64,000 bases of DNA, taken from Microbacterium enclense (lineage in GTDB: Bacteria; Actinomycetota; Actinomycetes; Actinomycetales; Microbacteriaceae). Within the stretch, counting starts at the first letter, position 1. Every line of letters starts with the position of its first letter. The position numbers and the translations under genes are program-made. The notes beneath the pieces were generated by a model. It was not told the origin of the DNA. It was given only the letters and a program-made list of their open reading frames with translations, and ran no database searches. Positions 17,352 through 25,040 of this stretch are shown here, one piece after another. The stretch is from NCBI GenBank assembly GCA_038182865.1, contig CP116226.1:1860001-1924000 (forward strand), given 5' to 3'.

Positions 17352-19376
17352 ATGACCGACGACACCCGCATCAGCGAGGGGCGCCTGCTCGTCCTGCGGA
17401 TCGTCGTCGTGCTCACGATCCTGCTCGGGGTCAACTACGTGGCCTGGCGCTGGCTGTTCTCGCTGAACGGGGATGCGTTGTGGATCGCGGTGCCCCTCAT
17501 CGCCGCGGAGACGTACAGCCTCATCGACGTCTGCCTCTTCGGGATGATGATGTGGAAGGCGCGCGGACGCCCGGCACCCCCGCCACCGCCTCAGGGGCTG
17601 GCCGTCGATGTCTTCATCGCCACCTACAACGAACCCGTCGACCTCGTAATGACGACCGCGCTCGCCGCGCAACGCATCCGCTACCCGCACCACACGTGGA
17701 TCCTCGACGACGGCGGACGCGAGGAGATGCGCGAGCGGGCGGAGGCCGCCGGGATCGGCTACATCTCCCGGGGGTCCGAGTGGGACGACCGGCCGCGTCA
17801 CGCGAAGGCCGGCAACATCAACAACGCACTGCAGGCGACGGCCGGCGAATTCATCCTGATCCTGGATGCCGACATGATCCCGCGGCCCGAGATCCTTCAC
17901 CGCACACTCGGGTACTTCGACGACCCGCGCGTCGCCCTCGTCCAGACCCCGCAGGTGTTCAGCAACGTCGCCACGGGCGACCCGCTCGGAAGCCAAGCGC
18001 CCCTGTTCTACGGCCCCATCCAGCAGGGCAAGGACGGCTGGAACGCCGCGTTCTTCTGCGGTTCCAACGCGATCCTGCGCCGCGAGGCGCTCATGCAACT
18101 CGGCATCGTCGGCTACGTGCGAGAACTCGACCGCTCCGTGGCGAGCGCTCTGCGCAGCGCGTCGCGCGTGATCGAGAAGGCTCGGTCGGCCCCCGCTGCT
18201 GCCGACCCCGCCGTCGCCGCCGCTCTCGACGAGGTCTCCGCCGGTGTCGCCGAAGCCCGCGCGCGACTGCGTGCGCGCGAGCCCCTCGGCGAGGTGACCT
18301 ATCGCCTGCACCGACGAGTGGATGCCGCGACCCAGTCGATCGTGGCATCCGATGTCGCCGGTATCGACGACGATCTCCGCGAGCTCGCCGCACTGGCGGG
18401 GCCCGCCGGTGCCGGGTCGACACCGGAGGAGCAGGCGTTCGACGTCGAGCAGGCGGTCGCCGCCCTCGCCACGCGGGAGCTGTCGCCCCTGAACGCGCTC
18501 GAGGCGGTCCAGGCTGTGCTGCGGACGATCGGGGTGGACCGTGCCGGTGAGGCGCAGCCGGTCATGCCACTGGCCACCATCTCGGTGACCGAGGACATGG
18601 CGACCTCGATGCGGATGCACGGCATGGGCTGGAAGAGCGTCTACCACCACGAGCTCCTCGCCGACGGCCTCGCTCCGGAAGACCTCGGCACCATGCTCAC
18701 GCAGCGGCTGCGGTGGGCGCAGGGGACCATGCAGGTCCTGCTGCGCGAGAACCCCCTCGTGCAGTGGGGGATGTCGCTCCCGCAGCGGCTCATGTACTTC
18801 GCGACGATGTGGAGCTATCTGTCGGGCTACGCCGCCGTGGTCTACTTCGCGGCGCCCATCATCTTCCTGGTGCTCGGAATCCTCCCCGTCCACGCGTTCG
18901 CCGAAGATTTCTTCATCCGATTCATCCCGTTCATGCTCGTCAATCAATTGCTGTTCTTCGTCGCGGCGAAAGGCGCACCGACATGGCGCGGGCAGCAATA
19001 CAGCCTGGCTCTGTTCCCGGTATGGCTGAAGGCGTGCTCCACGGCATTCACGAACGTCGTGCTGCGCATCCCGCTCGGCTTCGCCGTGACACCGAAGACC
19101 CGTCCGAGCACGAACGGACCGCAGTGGCACCTCATCAAGACGCAACTGGTCGTGATGGTGCTGCTCGTCGTGGCGATCGTCGTGGGCTGCATCCGTCTCT
19201 TCGTCAACGGGGCGGAGCCTGTCGGCACGGCGGTGAACATCGCGTGGGCGATCTACGACCTCGTGGTGCTGAGCGTTCTGTTCCAGGCGGCGACCTTCAC
19301 CGGCTACGACCCGACCGCCGAAGCGGAACGGCTCGCCGAGCACGCGCGGCGAGCGTCGCGAAAGGAGACCCGATGA
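17352..19376 (+). CDS. BcsA-like family 2 glycosyltransferase with helical insert
   Basis: A processive membrane glycosyltransferase of the cellulose-synthase type that polymerises and extrudes a polysaccharide. Two N-terminal membrane helices precede a GT-A domain with FIATYNEP (near 85), LDDGG, LDADM (near 171), FFCGSNAILRREA (near 235), TED (near 412) and QRLRW (near 451). About four to six membrane helices follow. Residues about 248-405 form an Ala/Arg/Glu-rich helical insertion between FCGSN and TED, where BcsA normally has about 15 residues. No PilZ domain is seen. ATG 17352 is preferred for its AGGAGAAGGG site; ATG 17322 overlaps the upstream stop. The stop overlaps the phosphatase ATG. 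Confidence 0.85.
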   Translation: MTDDTRISEGRLLVLRIVVVLTILLGVNYVAWRWLFSLNGDALWIAVPLIAAETYSLIDVCLFGMMMWKARGRPAPPPPPQGLAVDVFIATYNEPVDLVMTTALAAQRIRYPHHTWILDDGGREEMRERAEAAGIGYISRGSEWDDRPRHAKAGNINNALQATAGEFILILDADMIPRPEILHRTLGYFDDPRVALVQTPQVFSNVATGDPLGSQAPLFYGPIQQGKDGWNAAFFCGSNAILRREALMQLGIVGYVRELDRSVASALRSASRVIEKARSAPAAADPAVAAALDEVSAGVAEARARLRAREPLGEVTYRLHRRVDAATQSIVASDVAGIDDDLRELAALAGPAGAGSTPEEQAFDVEQAVAALATRELSPLNALEAVQAVLRTIGVDRAGEAQPVMPLATISVTEDMATSMRMHGMGWKSVYHHELLADGLAPEDLGTMLTQRLRWAQGTMQVLLRENPLVQWGMSLPQRLMYFATMWSYLSGYAAVVYFAAPIIFLVLGILPVHAFAEDFFIRFIPFMLVNQLLFFVAAKGAPTWRGQQYSLALFPVWLKACSTAFTNVVLRIPLGFAVTPKTRPSTNGPQWHLIKTQLVVMVLLVVAIVVGCIRLFVNGAEPVGTAVNIAWAIYDLVVLSVLFQAATFTGYDPTAEAERLAEHARRASRKETR

Positions 19377-20563
19377 CCGCCCCGACCCCCACCTTCGACG
19401 ACGTGGCTCGTCAGCGCGCGATCGAGCAGCTCGGCATCCTGGACACTCCCCGCGACGAGCGCATCGACCGCGTCACCCGTCTCGCGCAGGAGATGTTCGG
19501 CGTGCCGATGGTGAGCGTGACGCTCCTCGACCGCGACCGACAGTGGCGCAAATCCGAGATCGGCATGGGCGGGCGCGAGGCGCCGCGCGAGGACGCGTTC
19601 TGCGACTACACGGTGCGAGAGGGGCGCACCGTGGTCATCCCCGACGCGAGCGAGGACGAGCGGTGGTCCGCGAACCCGTTCGTCGAGGGAGATCCGCACC
19701 TGCGCTTCTATGCGGGGCATCCGCTGCAAGCGGCCGGAGGGGAACGTATCGGGACGCTGTGCCTGCTCGACACGAAGCCCCGCTCGCTCGACGAGCGCGA
19801 AGAGGGTCTTCTGCGCGAGCTCGCGGGGTGGGTGCAGTCCGAGATCCTCCGGCAGAACGAGCTCGACGACGCCGTCGCGGTACAGAGCACCCTCCGCCCC
19901 CGGAGCGCGCCCGAACTCCCCGGCTACGAGATGGCGGCCGTCACCGTCGCCGCCGGCCAGATGTCGGGCGACCTCTACGACTGGTATCCGGTCACGGGCG
20001 GCGCGCGCTTCACCCTGGCCGACGTCATGGGCAAGGGGCTGGGCGCAGCTCTTCTGGCGGCCGGGCTCCGCGCGTCGCTGAGGACGCTGCCGGAGCGAGA
20101 CCTCGTGGATGCCATCCGCGAGGCCGATCGTCTTCTCGACGCCGACGTCGCCGACCTCGGCACCTTCGTCACGGCGTTCCATGGCCAACTCGACGCGGCG
20201 ACGGGCACCCTGCGCTTCGTCGACGCCGGCCACAGCCTGGGGTACGTGCTTCGTGCGGACGACACCTGGGAGCACCTGTTCTCAACAGGGATGCCGCTGG
20301 GGATGGGGCTCGCCGATCTGCGCGCCGAGGCGCAGACGCGACTGGGACCGGGCGACATCTTCATGGTCTGCAGCGACGGTCTGTTGGACGTGCTGGACCC
20401 GGCGGATCCTCTCGGGCACGTGCGGCGCGTTCTGCGCGAGCGTGGTCTCCGCGGGGCGCTGGACGAGGCTGCCCGCCTCGCCCGCGGGGCGACGGCCACC
20501 GACGACGTGACGGTGATGGTGGTGGCCCGCGACGACGACGTGAGCCGGAAGGGAACGGAATGA
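19373..20563 (+). CDS. GAF-PP2C (SpoIIE/RsbU-type) serine phosphatase
   Basis: A cytoplasmic phosphatase that would dephosphorylate a STAS anti-anti-sigma-type protein. Residues about 10-165 form a GAF domain with the AFCDYTVREGRTVVIPDAS and FYAGHPL segments; a helical linker leads to a SpoIIE-type PP2C domain (about 185-390) with GDLYDW, DVMGKGLGAAL, DAGHSLGYV, SDGLLDV and TDDVTVM, which supply the metal-binding Asp residues. The ATG overlaps the glycosyltransferase stop (ATGA), and its own stop overlaps the STAS gene ATG. The GAF domain suggests small-molecule or redox sensing; no ligand can be read from sequence. Confidence 0.9.
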   Translation: MTAPTPTFDDVARQRAIEQLGILDTPRDERIDRVTRLAQEMFGVPMVSVTLLDRDRQWRKSEIGMGGREAPREDAFCDYTVREGRTVVIPDASEDERWSANPFVEGDPHLRFYAGHPLQAAGGERIGTLCLLDTKPRSLDEREEGLLRELAGWVQSEILRQNELDDAVAVQSTLRPRSAPELPGYEMAAVTVAAGQMSGDLYDWYPVTGGARFTLADVMGKGLGAALLAAGLRASLRTLPERDLVDAIREADRLLDADVADLGTFVTAFHGQLDAATGTLRFVDAGHSLGYVLRADDTWEHLFSTGMPLGMGLADLRAEAQTRLGPGDIFMVCSDGLLDVLDPADPLGHVRRVLRERGLRGALDEAARLARGATATDDVTVMVVARDDDVSRKGTE

Positions 20564-20892
20564 ACATCGAGCAACGTGACTCAGCGAACGCGGTCGTCCT
20601 GGGGGTCGAGGGGCGGCTCACGGCTGCAGTGGCACCGCAGCTTCGCGCCGCGGTGTCTGACCTCGTGGCCGGGGGGCGAACCAGGCTGGTGGTGGATCTC
20701 GCGAAGGTCGACTTCATCGACTCGTCAGGTCTGGGCGCTCTCATCGGAGCCTTGAAGGCGACGCGGGTCGCCGGCGGCGATCTGCGCATCGCCGCGGCGG
20801 GGGAGCAGGTGCGTCAGGTGCTGCGTCTGACGAACCTCGATCGGGTGCTGCACGTCTACTCCGATGCCGAAGGCGCATTCGACGGTGTCTGA
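20560..20892 (+). CDS. STAS-domain anti-anti-sigma-type protein
   Basis: A 110-residue single STAS domain of the RsbV/SpoIIAA type. The phosphorylatable Ser lies in the VDFIDSSGLGALIGALK motif near residue 55. When dephosphorylated such proteins bind and sequester the partner kinase. The ATG overlaps the phosphatase stop and its end overlaps the kinase start, so phosphatase, STAS and kinase are made together. No sigma factor gene is adjacent, so the output may be something other than a sigma factor. Confidence 0.92.
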   Translation: MNIEQRDSANAVVLGVEGRLTAAVAPQLRAAVSDLVAGGRTRLVVDLAKVDFIDSSGLGALIGALKATRVAGGDLRIAAAGEQVRQVLRLTNLDRVLHVYSDAEGAFDGV

Positions 20893-21304
20893 GACCACCG
20901 TCTCCCGCGAGGGGGTGGCGACCCTCGCCTTCGTGGAGGGACTGCACGAGGCGCTCGACGAGCTCGCTGCGAACGCCCCGCACGTCTCGGAGGAGGACTT
21001 CTCCCTCTTCTCCCTCGCGGTGATCGAGATCGCGACGAACATCGCGGTGCACGCGCCCCGCGGTGGCGAAGGCGTGGTGCTCTCGGTCGAGGTGTCGGTG
21101 GGGGAGGATCTGCGCGCGGTGCTGCGCGACTCCGCGGCCCCCGTGCACCTCGACCTCACCGCCGCGACCATGGCCGATGCCCTCGCCGAGTCGGGTCGCG
21201 GGCTCGCGATCGCGGCGGCTGTCTGCGACGAGCTCTCGATAGAACGCCGGGGCGGCAACATCTGGCGCCTCGTCCGCCACATGAGTCCGCCGTCGCCTCG
21301 CTGA
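20885..21304 (+). CDS. RsbW-like serine kinase (HATPase_c)
   Basis: A 139-residue histidine-kinase-like ATPase of the anti-sigma kinase family. The N box is VIEIATNIAVHAP (with the catalytic Glu and Asn) and a GRGLAIAAAVCDEL G2-type box follows. The G1-type box reads LRDSAAPV, lacking the usual Gly residues. It would phosphorylate the upstream STAS protein. GTG 20885 is chosen for a GAAGG site nine bases upstream; ATG 20864 would give a longer overlap. It is the last gene of the operon; 170 bases separate it from the LCP gene. Confidence 0.85.
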   Translation: MSETTVSREGVATLAFVEGLHEALDELAANAPHVSEEDFSLFSLAVIEIATNIAVHAPRGGEGVVLSVEVSVGEDLRAVLRDSAAPVHLDLTAATMADALAESGRGLAIAAAVCDELSIERRGGNIWRLVRHMSPPSPR

Positions 21305-21475
21305 CGGTCGCCTCGACCCGCTCCCTCGCCGCCGATCTTCCCGGCGCGGGATGAGATTCCCCTGACCCTCACGCGATTCTCAGCAGTTCGTCCCTAGGAT
21401 GGCTCCGACCTGAGGCCGTGCGCCCAGGAGCGATGGGGTGCCCGGCCGGTGGCATCCGTCCCCGAAAGGACCCGA

Positions 21476-22744
21476 GTGAGCAAGAGTACGACCCCGCGCG
21501 GGCAGAGAACCGTCGCGCGCCACGGACGTCTACGGACGCTCACCCCCGTCGGACAGATCCTCCGTGCCGTCGCCGTGGCGATGGCTGTCGTCTTCGTCGC
21601 CGGTGTCGGGGTCGGCGCCTACGCGGTCTACGACCTGTCGTCGAGCTTCACCGCCGACGCGGTCGATCTGAAGGGGCAGCCGGCTGTCCCGCCGGACATC
21701 GGCGAGCTCAAGGGCGGCGTCAACATGTTGCTCGTCGGGACCGACGAGTGCGAGCCCGACTTCGCTCAGCTCTTCGGCGACCGCTGCACCGGAGACGACT
21801 CCGAGGGCAGCCTCAACGACGTCAACATGCTCGTGCACATCTCCGACGAGCCGCGTCGCGTCACCGTCATCTCGTTCCCGCGTGACCTCATGGTGCCGAT
21901 TCCCTCGTGCACCGACGCCGACGGCAACGAGACGTCCGCGATGAGCAAGCAGCAGATCAACAGCGCCTTCTCGTACGGCGGTCTCTCCTGCGTCGTGCAG
22001 ACGATCTCGAAGCTCAGCGGGCTCGACATCCCCTTCGCCGCGAAGGTCAGCTTCGGTGGCGTGATCAACATCACGGATGCCATCGGCGGCGTCGACGTCT
22101 GCATCGCCAACGGCATCAAAGACCCCTACACCGGGATCGACTGGCCCGCGGGCATGCGCACCGTGCAGGGCCTCGACGCGCTGCAGTTCCTGCGCACCCG
22201 GCATGGCGTCGGCGACGGCGGCGATCTGGGGCGCATCTCGAACCAGCAGCAGTACATGTCGCGCCTGGCCAACAAGCTGAAGAGCCAGGAGGTGCTGTCG
22301 AACCCCGCCACGCTGTACAAGCTCGCCTCGACCGCCCTGCGCAACGTCGACCCCTCGACGTCGCTGACCAATCCCCTGACGCTCGTGCAGATCGCCTCGG
22401 CGGTGAAGGACGTTCCGTTCGACGAGATCGTCTTCATCCAGTACCCGACGTTCACCGACGCGGCCGACCCGAACCGCGTGGTCCCCGACTACGACGCCGC
22501 CGACACGCTCTGGGCTGCGCTCGCCGCGAACCAGCCGCTGCAGCTCTCGGGCAACCTGAGCGACGGCGACGGCGTGGTCGTCGACGACAACGCCCAGCCG
22601 GCCCCGACCGACACGGCGACCCCCGCTCCGACCGACAGCGCGGCGCCGACTCCCGACCCGTCCTCGTCGGCGATCACCCTGCCGTCGGAGATCGCGGGTC
22701 AGACCGCCGCGCAGGCAACCTGCTCGAACGGCAACGTCCGCTGA
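21476..22744 (+). CDS. LytR-CpsA-Psr (LCP) family glycopolymer ligase
   Basis: An envelope phosphotransferase-type protein that attaches polyprenyl-linked glycopolymers to peptidoglycan. After a basic cytoplasmic start and one membrane helix (about residues 27-55) comes the LCP domain, with NMLLVGTDEC, SLNDVNMLVHI, VISFPRDLMVPIP (the conserved Arg and Asp) and FLRTRHGVGDGGDLGRISNQQ. A Pro/Thr/Ala/Asp tail follows. GAAAGGA at 21464-21470 supports GTG 21476, and TAGGAT at 21394-21399 may be its -10. Its position after the polysaccharide operon suggests, but does not prove, a shared product. Confidence 0.9.
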   Translation: MSKSTTPRGQRTVARHGRLRTLTPVGQILRAVAVAMAVVFVAGVGVGAYAVYDLSSSFTADAVDLKGQPAVPPDIGELKGGVNMLLVGTDECEPDFAQLFGDRCTGDDSEGSLNDVNMLVHISDEPRRVTVISFPRDLMVPIPSCTDADGNETSAMSKQQINSAFSYGGLSCVVQTISKLSGLDIPFAAKVSFGGVINITDAIGGVDVCIANGIKDPYTGIDWPAGMRTVQGLDALQFLRTRHGVGDGGDLGRISNQQQYMSRLANKLKSQEVLSNPATLYKLASTALRNVDPSTSLTNPLTLVQIASAVKDVPFDEIVFIQYPTFTDAADPNRVVPDYDAADTLWAALAANQPLQLSGNLSDGDGVVVDDNAQPAPTDTATPAPTDSAAPTPDPSSSAITLPSEIAGQTAAQATCSNGNVR

Positions 22745-22752
22745 CATCGGTC

Positions 22753-22797
22753 CCCTGGCATCCGGATCCCCGCGGATTCCGGATTCGGATGCCAGGG
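22753..22797 (+). terminator. Terminator of the LCP gene
   Basis: A perfect 12-bp stem: CCCTGGCATCCG at 22753-22764 pairs with 22786-22797. Each arm contains the frequent heptamer GGATGCC/GGCATCC. No U-tract. Confidence 0.7.
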
Positions 22798-22849
22798 CAC
22801 GACCGGGTAGTATGAACCGGTGTGCTCGCGCCTTCGGCGTCGATCACCT

Positions 22850-22941
22850 GGAGACGTCGCATAGTCAGGCCTAGTGCACCACCCTGCTAAGGTGGAGTCC
22901 CCGTAAGGGGACCGAGGGTTCAAATCCCTCCGTCTCCGCCA
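22850..22941 (+). tRNA. tRNA-Ser(GCT), integration target
   Basis: A class II tRNA: acceptor GGAGACG (22850-22856) pairs with 22931-22937; discriminator G22938; the anticodon stem CCACC/GGTGG flanks loop CTGCTAA, anticodon GCT at 22986 minus 100, that is 22886-22888. The long variable arm is AGTCCCCGTAAGGGGACC. CCA is encoded at 22939-22941, unlike the other tRNA-Ser here, and its last two bases come from the element side of attL. Confidence 0.95.
22915..22939 (+). other. attL core
   Basis: 25 bases of the tRNA-Ser(GCT) T-arm and acceptor, identical to 34247-34271. The repeat ends at the first C of the encoded CCA; beyond it, the element side reads CA and the host side AC. Confidence 0.93.
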
Positions 22942-22946
22942 GACTC

Positions 22947-22988
22947 AACGCCCCCGGAACCGCGGAATCACGCGGGACCGGGGGCGTT
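22947..22988. terminator. Terminator between tRNA-Ser and integrase
   Basis: An 11-bp stem, AACGCCCCCGG at 22947-22957 with its complement at 22978-22988, followed by TT on the + strand. It lies between the tRNA and the convergent integrase stop and can serve both. Confidence 0.75.
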
Positions 22989-22999
22989 TCTCGTTCCTG

Positions 23000-24109
23000 T
23001 CATGCCTCGCGTGGCAACGGCGCGGCAACAACCCGCGCCCCGATCGCCTCATCCAGGCGGGTCGTGAGGGCCTCGAGGTCGTCGTCGAAGAGGTCGGCGT
23101 AGACGTCGAGCGTCATGGCGGCGGAGGCGTGCCCCAGCATGCGCTGGATCGCCTTCACGTTCGCGCCGGCCGACACAGCCAGCGATGCGGCGGTGTGCCG
23201 GAGGTCGTGCAGCACGAGCGGTTCCACGCTTGCCGTCGCGAGCGCCGATACCCACCAGGAGCGCGAGCCCGCAGAGGCGCGGGTGCGGCGCATGTAGCCG
23301 CCGTGGCCGTCGTCGAAGATCAGCGCGTCCGGTGCCTTCCCGTCGACGGCCGTCGCGAGCTGCTGCAGCACGGCGGCGGGGACGGGCACCTGGCGGGACT
23401 CGTGTGTCTTCGGGGTGCCGGGGTGGAACTCGCCGTGCACCTCGACGACGTTGCGGGTGACAGAGATCCGGCGCCGGAGGAAGTTCACGTCGCGGACGCG
23501 GAGGGCGACGAGCTCGCCCCACCGGAGCCCGCAGTAGCCGAGGGTGAGCACGAGCGCCGGCCTCCCGGAGGCCGCGGCGACGGCCCAGAGTTCGTCATGC
23601 GAGAGGTAGCGGCGCTCGCGCTTCGTGACCTTCCGGGGGAGGCGGACGCCGCGCGCGGGGTTGGCGAGGATGCGTCGGTCCTTCTCGGCGACGTCGAGGA
23701 TCCCGGCGAGGATGCCGTACGCCCGAGCGACGACGGTCGGGCTCATCCCGATGCCGGCTACCCACGTCTGCACCTCGGAGTGCCGGATGCCGGAGACGGT
23801 GCGCCTGCCCCACTTCGGCTCGACATAGTTCGTCCACGACGCCGCCAGGGGCGCGTACGACGACGGCTTGAGCAGCGCGGCCTTGCTGGCCAGCCAGGGC
23901 CCCGACAGCTCGCCCACTGTAACCCTGGCGGCACTCGCGGCGATGTAGGTGCCGTCCGCCTTGCTTACCGTTTGGCGGGCGATGTGTTCCTCTGCCGCAC
24001 GCTTCGTCGCGAAGCCCCGCTTGGACGTCTGCTGATTGAGCGGGTCGCGCCACACCGCCCGGTACAGCTTTCTGCCGGCGGCCGTCTCGTAGGGGTAGAC
24101 GCTACCCAT
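23000..24109 (-). CDS. int: Tyrosine-family site-specific integrase
   Basis: A 369-residue tyrosine recombinase that inserts and, with a directionality factor, excises the element at tRNA-Ser(GCT). It has an N-terminal arm-binding region, an SAM-like core-binding domain (about 75-170) and a catalytic domain with the first Arg in GYCGLRWGELVAL, HDLRHTAASLAVSAG (H..R) and LGHASAAMTLDVYADLF (His and the nucleophile Tyr). ATG 24109 has a GAGAGGA ribosome site that lies inside the end of the repressor gene, overlapping by eight bases. Its stop lies next to attL, the standard layout. Confidence 0.95.
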   Translation of the reverse strand: MGSVYPYETAAGRKLYRAVWRDPLNQQTSKRGFATKRAAEEHIARQTVSKADGTYIAASAARVTVGELSGPWLASKAALLKPSSYAPLAASWTNYVEPKWGRRTVSGIRHSEVQTWVAGIGMSPTVVARAYGILAGILDVAEKDRRILANPARGVRLPRKVTKRERRYLSHDELWAVAAASGRPALVLTLGYCGLRWGELVALRVRDVNFLRRRISVTRNVVEVHGEFHPGTPKTHESRQVPVPAAVLQQLATAVDGKAPDALIFDDGHGGYMRRTRASAGSRSWWVSALATASVEPLVLHDLRHTAASLAVSAGANVKAIQRMLGHASAAMTLDVYADLFDDDLEALTTRLDEAIGARVVAAPLPREA

Positions 24110-24734
24110 GAGAGTTCCTCTCGAGGTGATCTCGCAACTGAGCAACTCGGACGCGCGTCTCGTGTCCGCGAGCTTGGGCGGAGGCGTCGCTCCCCACCGA
24201 TGCTGAGACCACGCTCTCCAGAGATTCGCCCCAGATTGCGAACGAGACCTGACGTAGAACGTCGACCTTGACGCCGAGCCTCTTCGCCGCCCTGCGTTCG
24301 GCAAGCGTTGGAGTTACGGGGTCGCGGTCGGCAGCGAGTCGAGCCCATTCGTCTATGAACTCGCCAAGCGCCGGTGCCGCCTCGTCGGAGCCGATGAAGT
24401 GCAGGAACCGCTCTGTCGAGACGGTGAAACCATCCGAGAGGGTAAGCCTCTCGGTGCCGTCGAATAGGTCGGGGAGTTTGATCTGACCCGCGCCGCTGAG
24501 CGCCCCGGATGACGAGCTGAGGGCCGTGCAGAGGGCGAACAGAGTCGGCAACGTCGGGGCGAATCGACCAGCCTCGATGTTCTCGATGCTCGTCGTTCCC
24601 CAGGTCATTCCGAGCGCTGTGCCAGCTCGCGCGAGCGCATCTCGTCGCACGTTGTGCTCAGCCCTGTATCGGCGGACGAACTGGCCAATCGCCACCGCGA
24701 CTGTCGGCGGGGCTGGGAGGGTTTCGTCGCTCAC
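24102..24734 (-). CDS. Phage-type repressor (XRE-like HTH)
   Basis: A 210-residue DNA-binding protein, probably the immunity repressor. Residues about 10-75 form an XRE-like helix-turn-helix (VAIGQFVRRYRAEHNVRRDALA... TTSIENIEAGRFAPTLPTLFAL). The C-terminal 130 residues are helical with no peptidase signature, so it is not LexA-like self-cleaving. The GTG start lies six bases from GATACT (24741-24746 on the complement), with TTGTGT 17 bases further, so the transcript is probably leaderless. It overlaps int by eight bases and is co-transcribed with it, and it diverges from the AlpA-like gene. Confidence 0.7.
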   Translation of the reverse strand: MSDETLPAPPTVAVAIGQFVRRYRAEHNVRRDALARAGTALGMTWGTTSIENIEAGRFAPTLPTLFALCTALSSSSGALSGAGQIKLPDLFDGTERLTLSDGFTVSTERFLHFIGSDEAAPALGEFIDEWARLAADRDPVTPTLAERRAAKRLGVKVDVLRQVSFAIWGESLESVVSASVGSDASAQARGHETRVRVAQLRDHLERNSHG

Positions 24735-24740
24735 TTCTCA

Positions 24741-24789
24741 AGTATCCAGCGTCGGGGTGCTTGACACAAAGCGTTAGAAATCTTTACTG
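24741..24789. promoter_or_regulatory. Overlapping divergent early promoters
   Basis: Rightward: TTGACA at 24761-24766 and TTACTG at 24784-24789, 17-bp spacer. Leftward (complement): TTGTGT at 24764-24769 and GATACT at 24741-24746, 17-bp spacer. The two -35 boxes overlap, so polymerases compete. Inverted heptamers GGGGTGC (24754-24760) and GCACCCC (24799-24805) flank the rightward promoter and could be repressor sites; that part is inference. Confidence 0.65.
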
Positions 24790-24836
24790 TGTTTTCACGC
24801 ACCCCAGGATTGGGGACATGAGAAGAAAGGTCCGCA

Positions 24837-25040
24837 ATGGATCACGACTACATCACCCCCGATCAGGTCTGCGAGCTCGTGCCTGGCATGACCACGACGA
24901 ACCTCGCGCAGCTGCGCTTCAAGGGCAGGGGTCCGAAGTTCCTCAAGCCGACACCGCGCACCGTCGTCTATCGCCGCGCCGACATCATCGCCTGGCTCGA
25001 GGCGTCCGAGCGCACCAGCACGGCCGCGATGACGCGATGA
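24837..25040 (+). CDS. AlpA/excisionase-like HTH protein
   Basis: A 67-residue MerR/AlpA-type winged helix protein (ITPDQVCELVPGMTTTNLAQLR... VVYRRADIIAWLEA), the fold used by recombination directionality factors and small early regulators. It is the first gene rightward from the early promoter, with AGAAAGG as ribosome site. It may be the excisionase or a control protein. The stop overlaps the next ATG in an ATGA motif. Confidence 0.75.
   Translation: MDHDYITPDQVCELVPGMTTTNLAQLRFKGRGPKFLKPTPRTVVYRRADIIAWLEASERTSTAAMTR

Noticed and set aside
17163..19343. A 726-codon open frame on the complement of the glycosyltransferase
   Set aside because: Shadow frame typical of very high G+C genes; composition is His/Asp/Arg/Glu-rich with no recognisable motifs.
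20560..21304. A classical anti-sigma/sigma operon
   Set aside because: No sigma factor gene is adjacent; the module is chained to polysaccharide genes instead.
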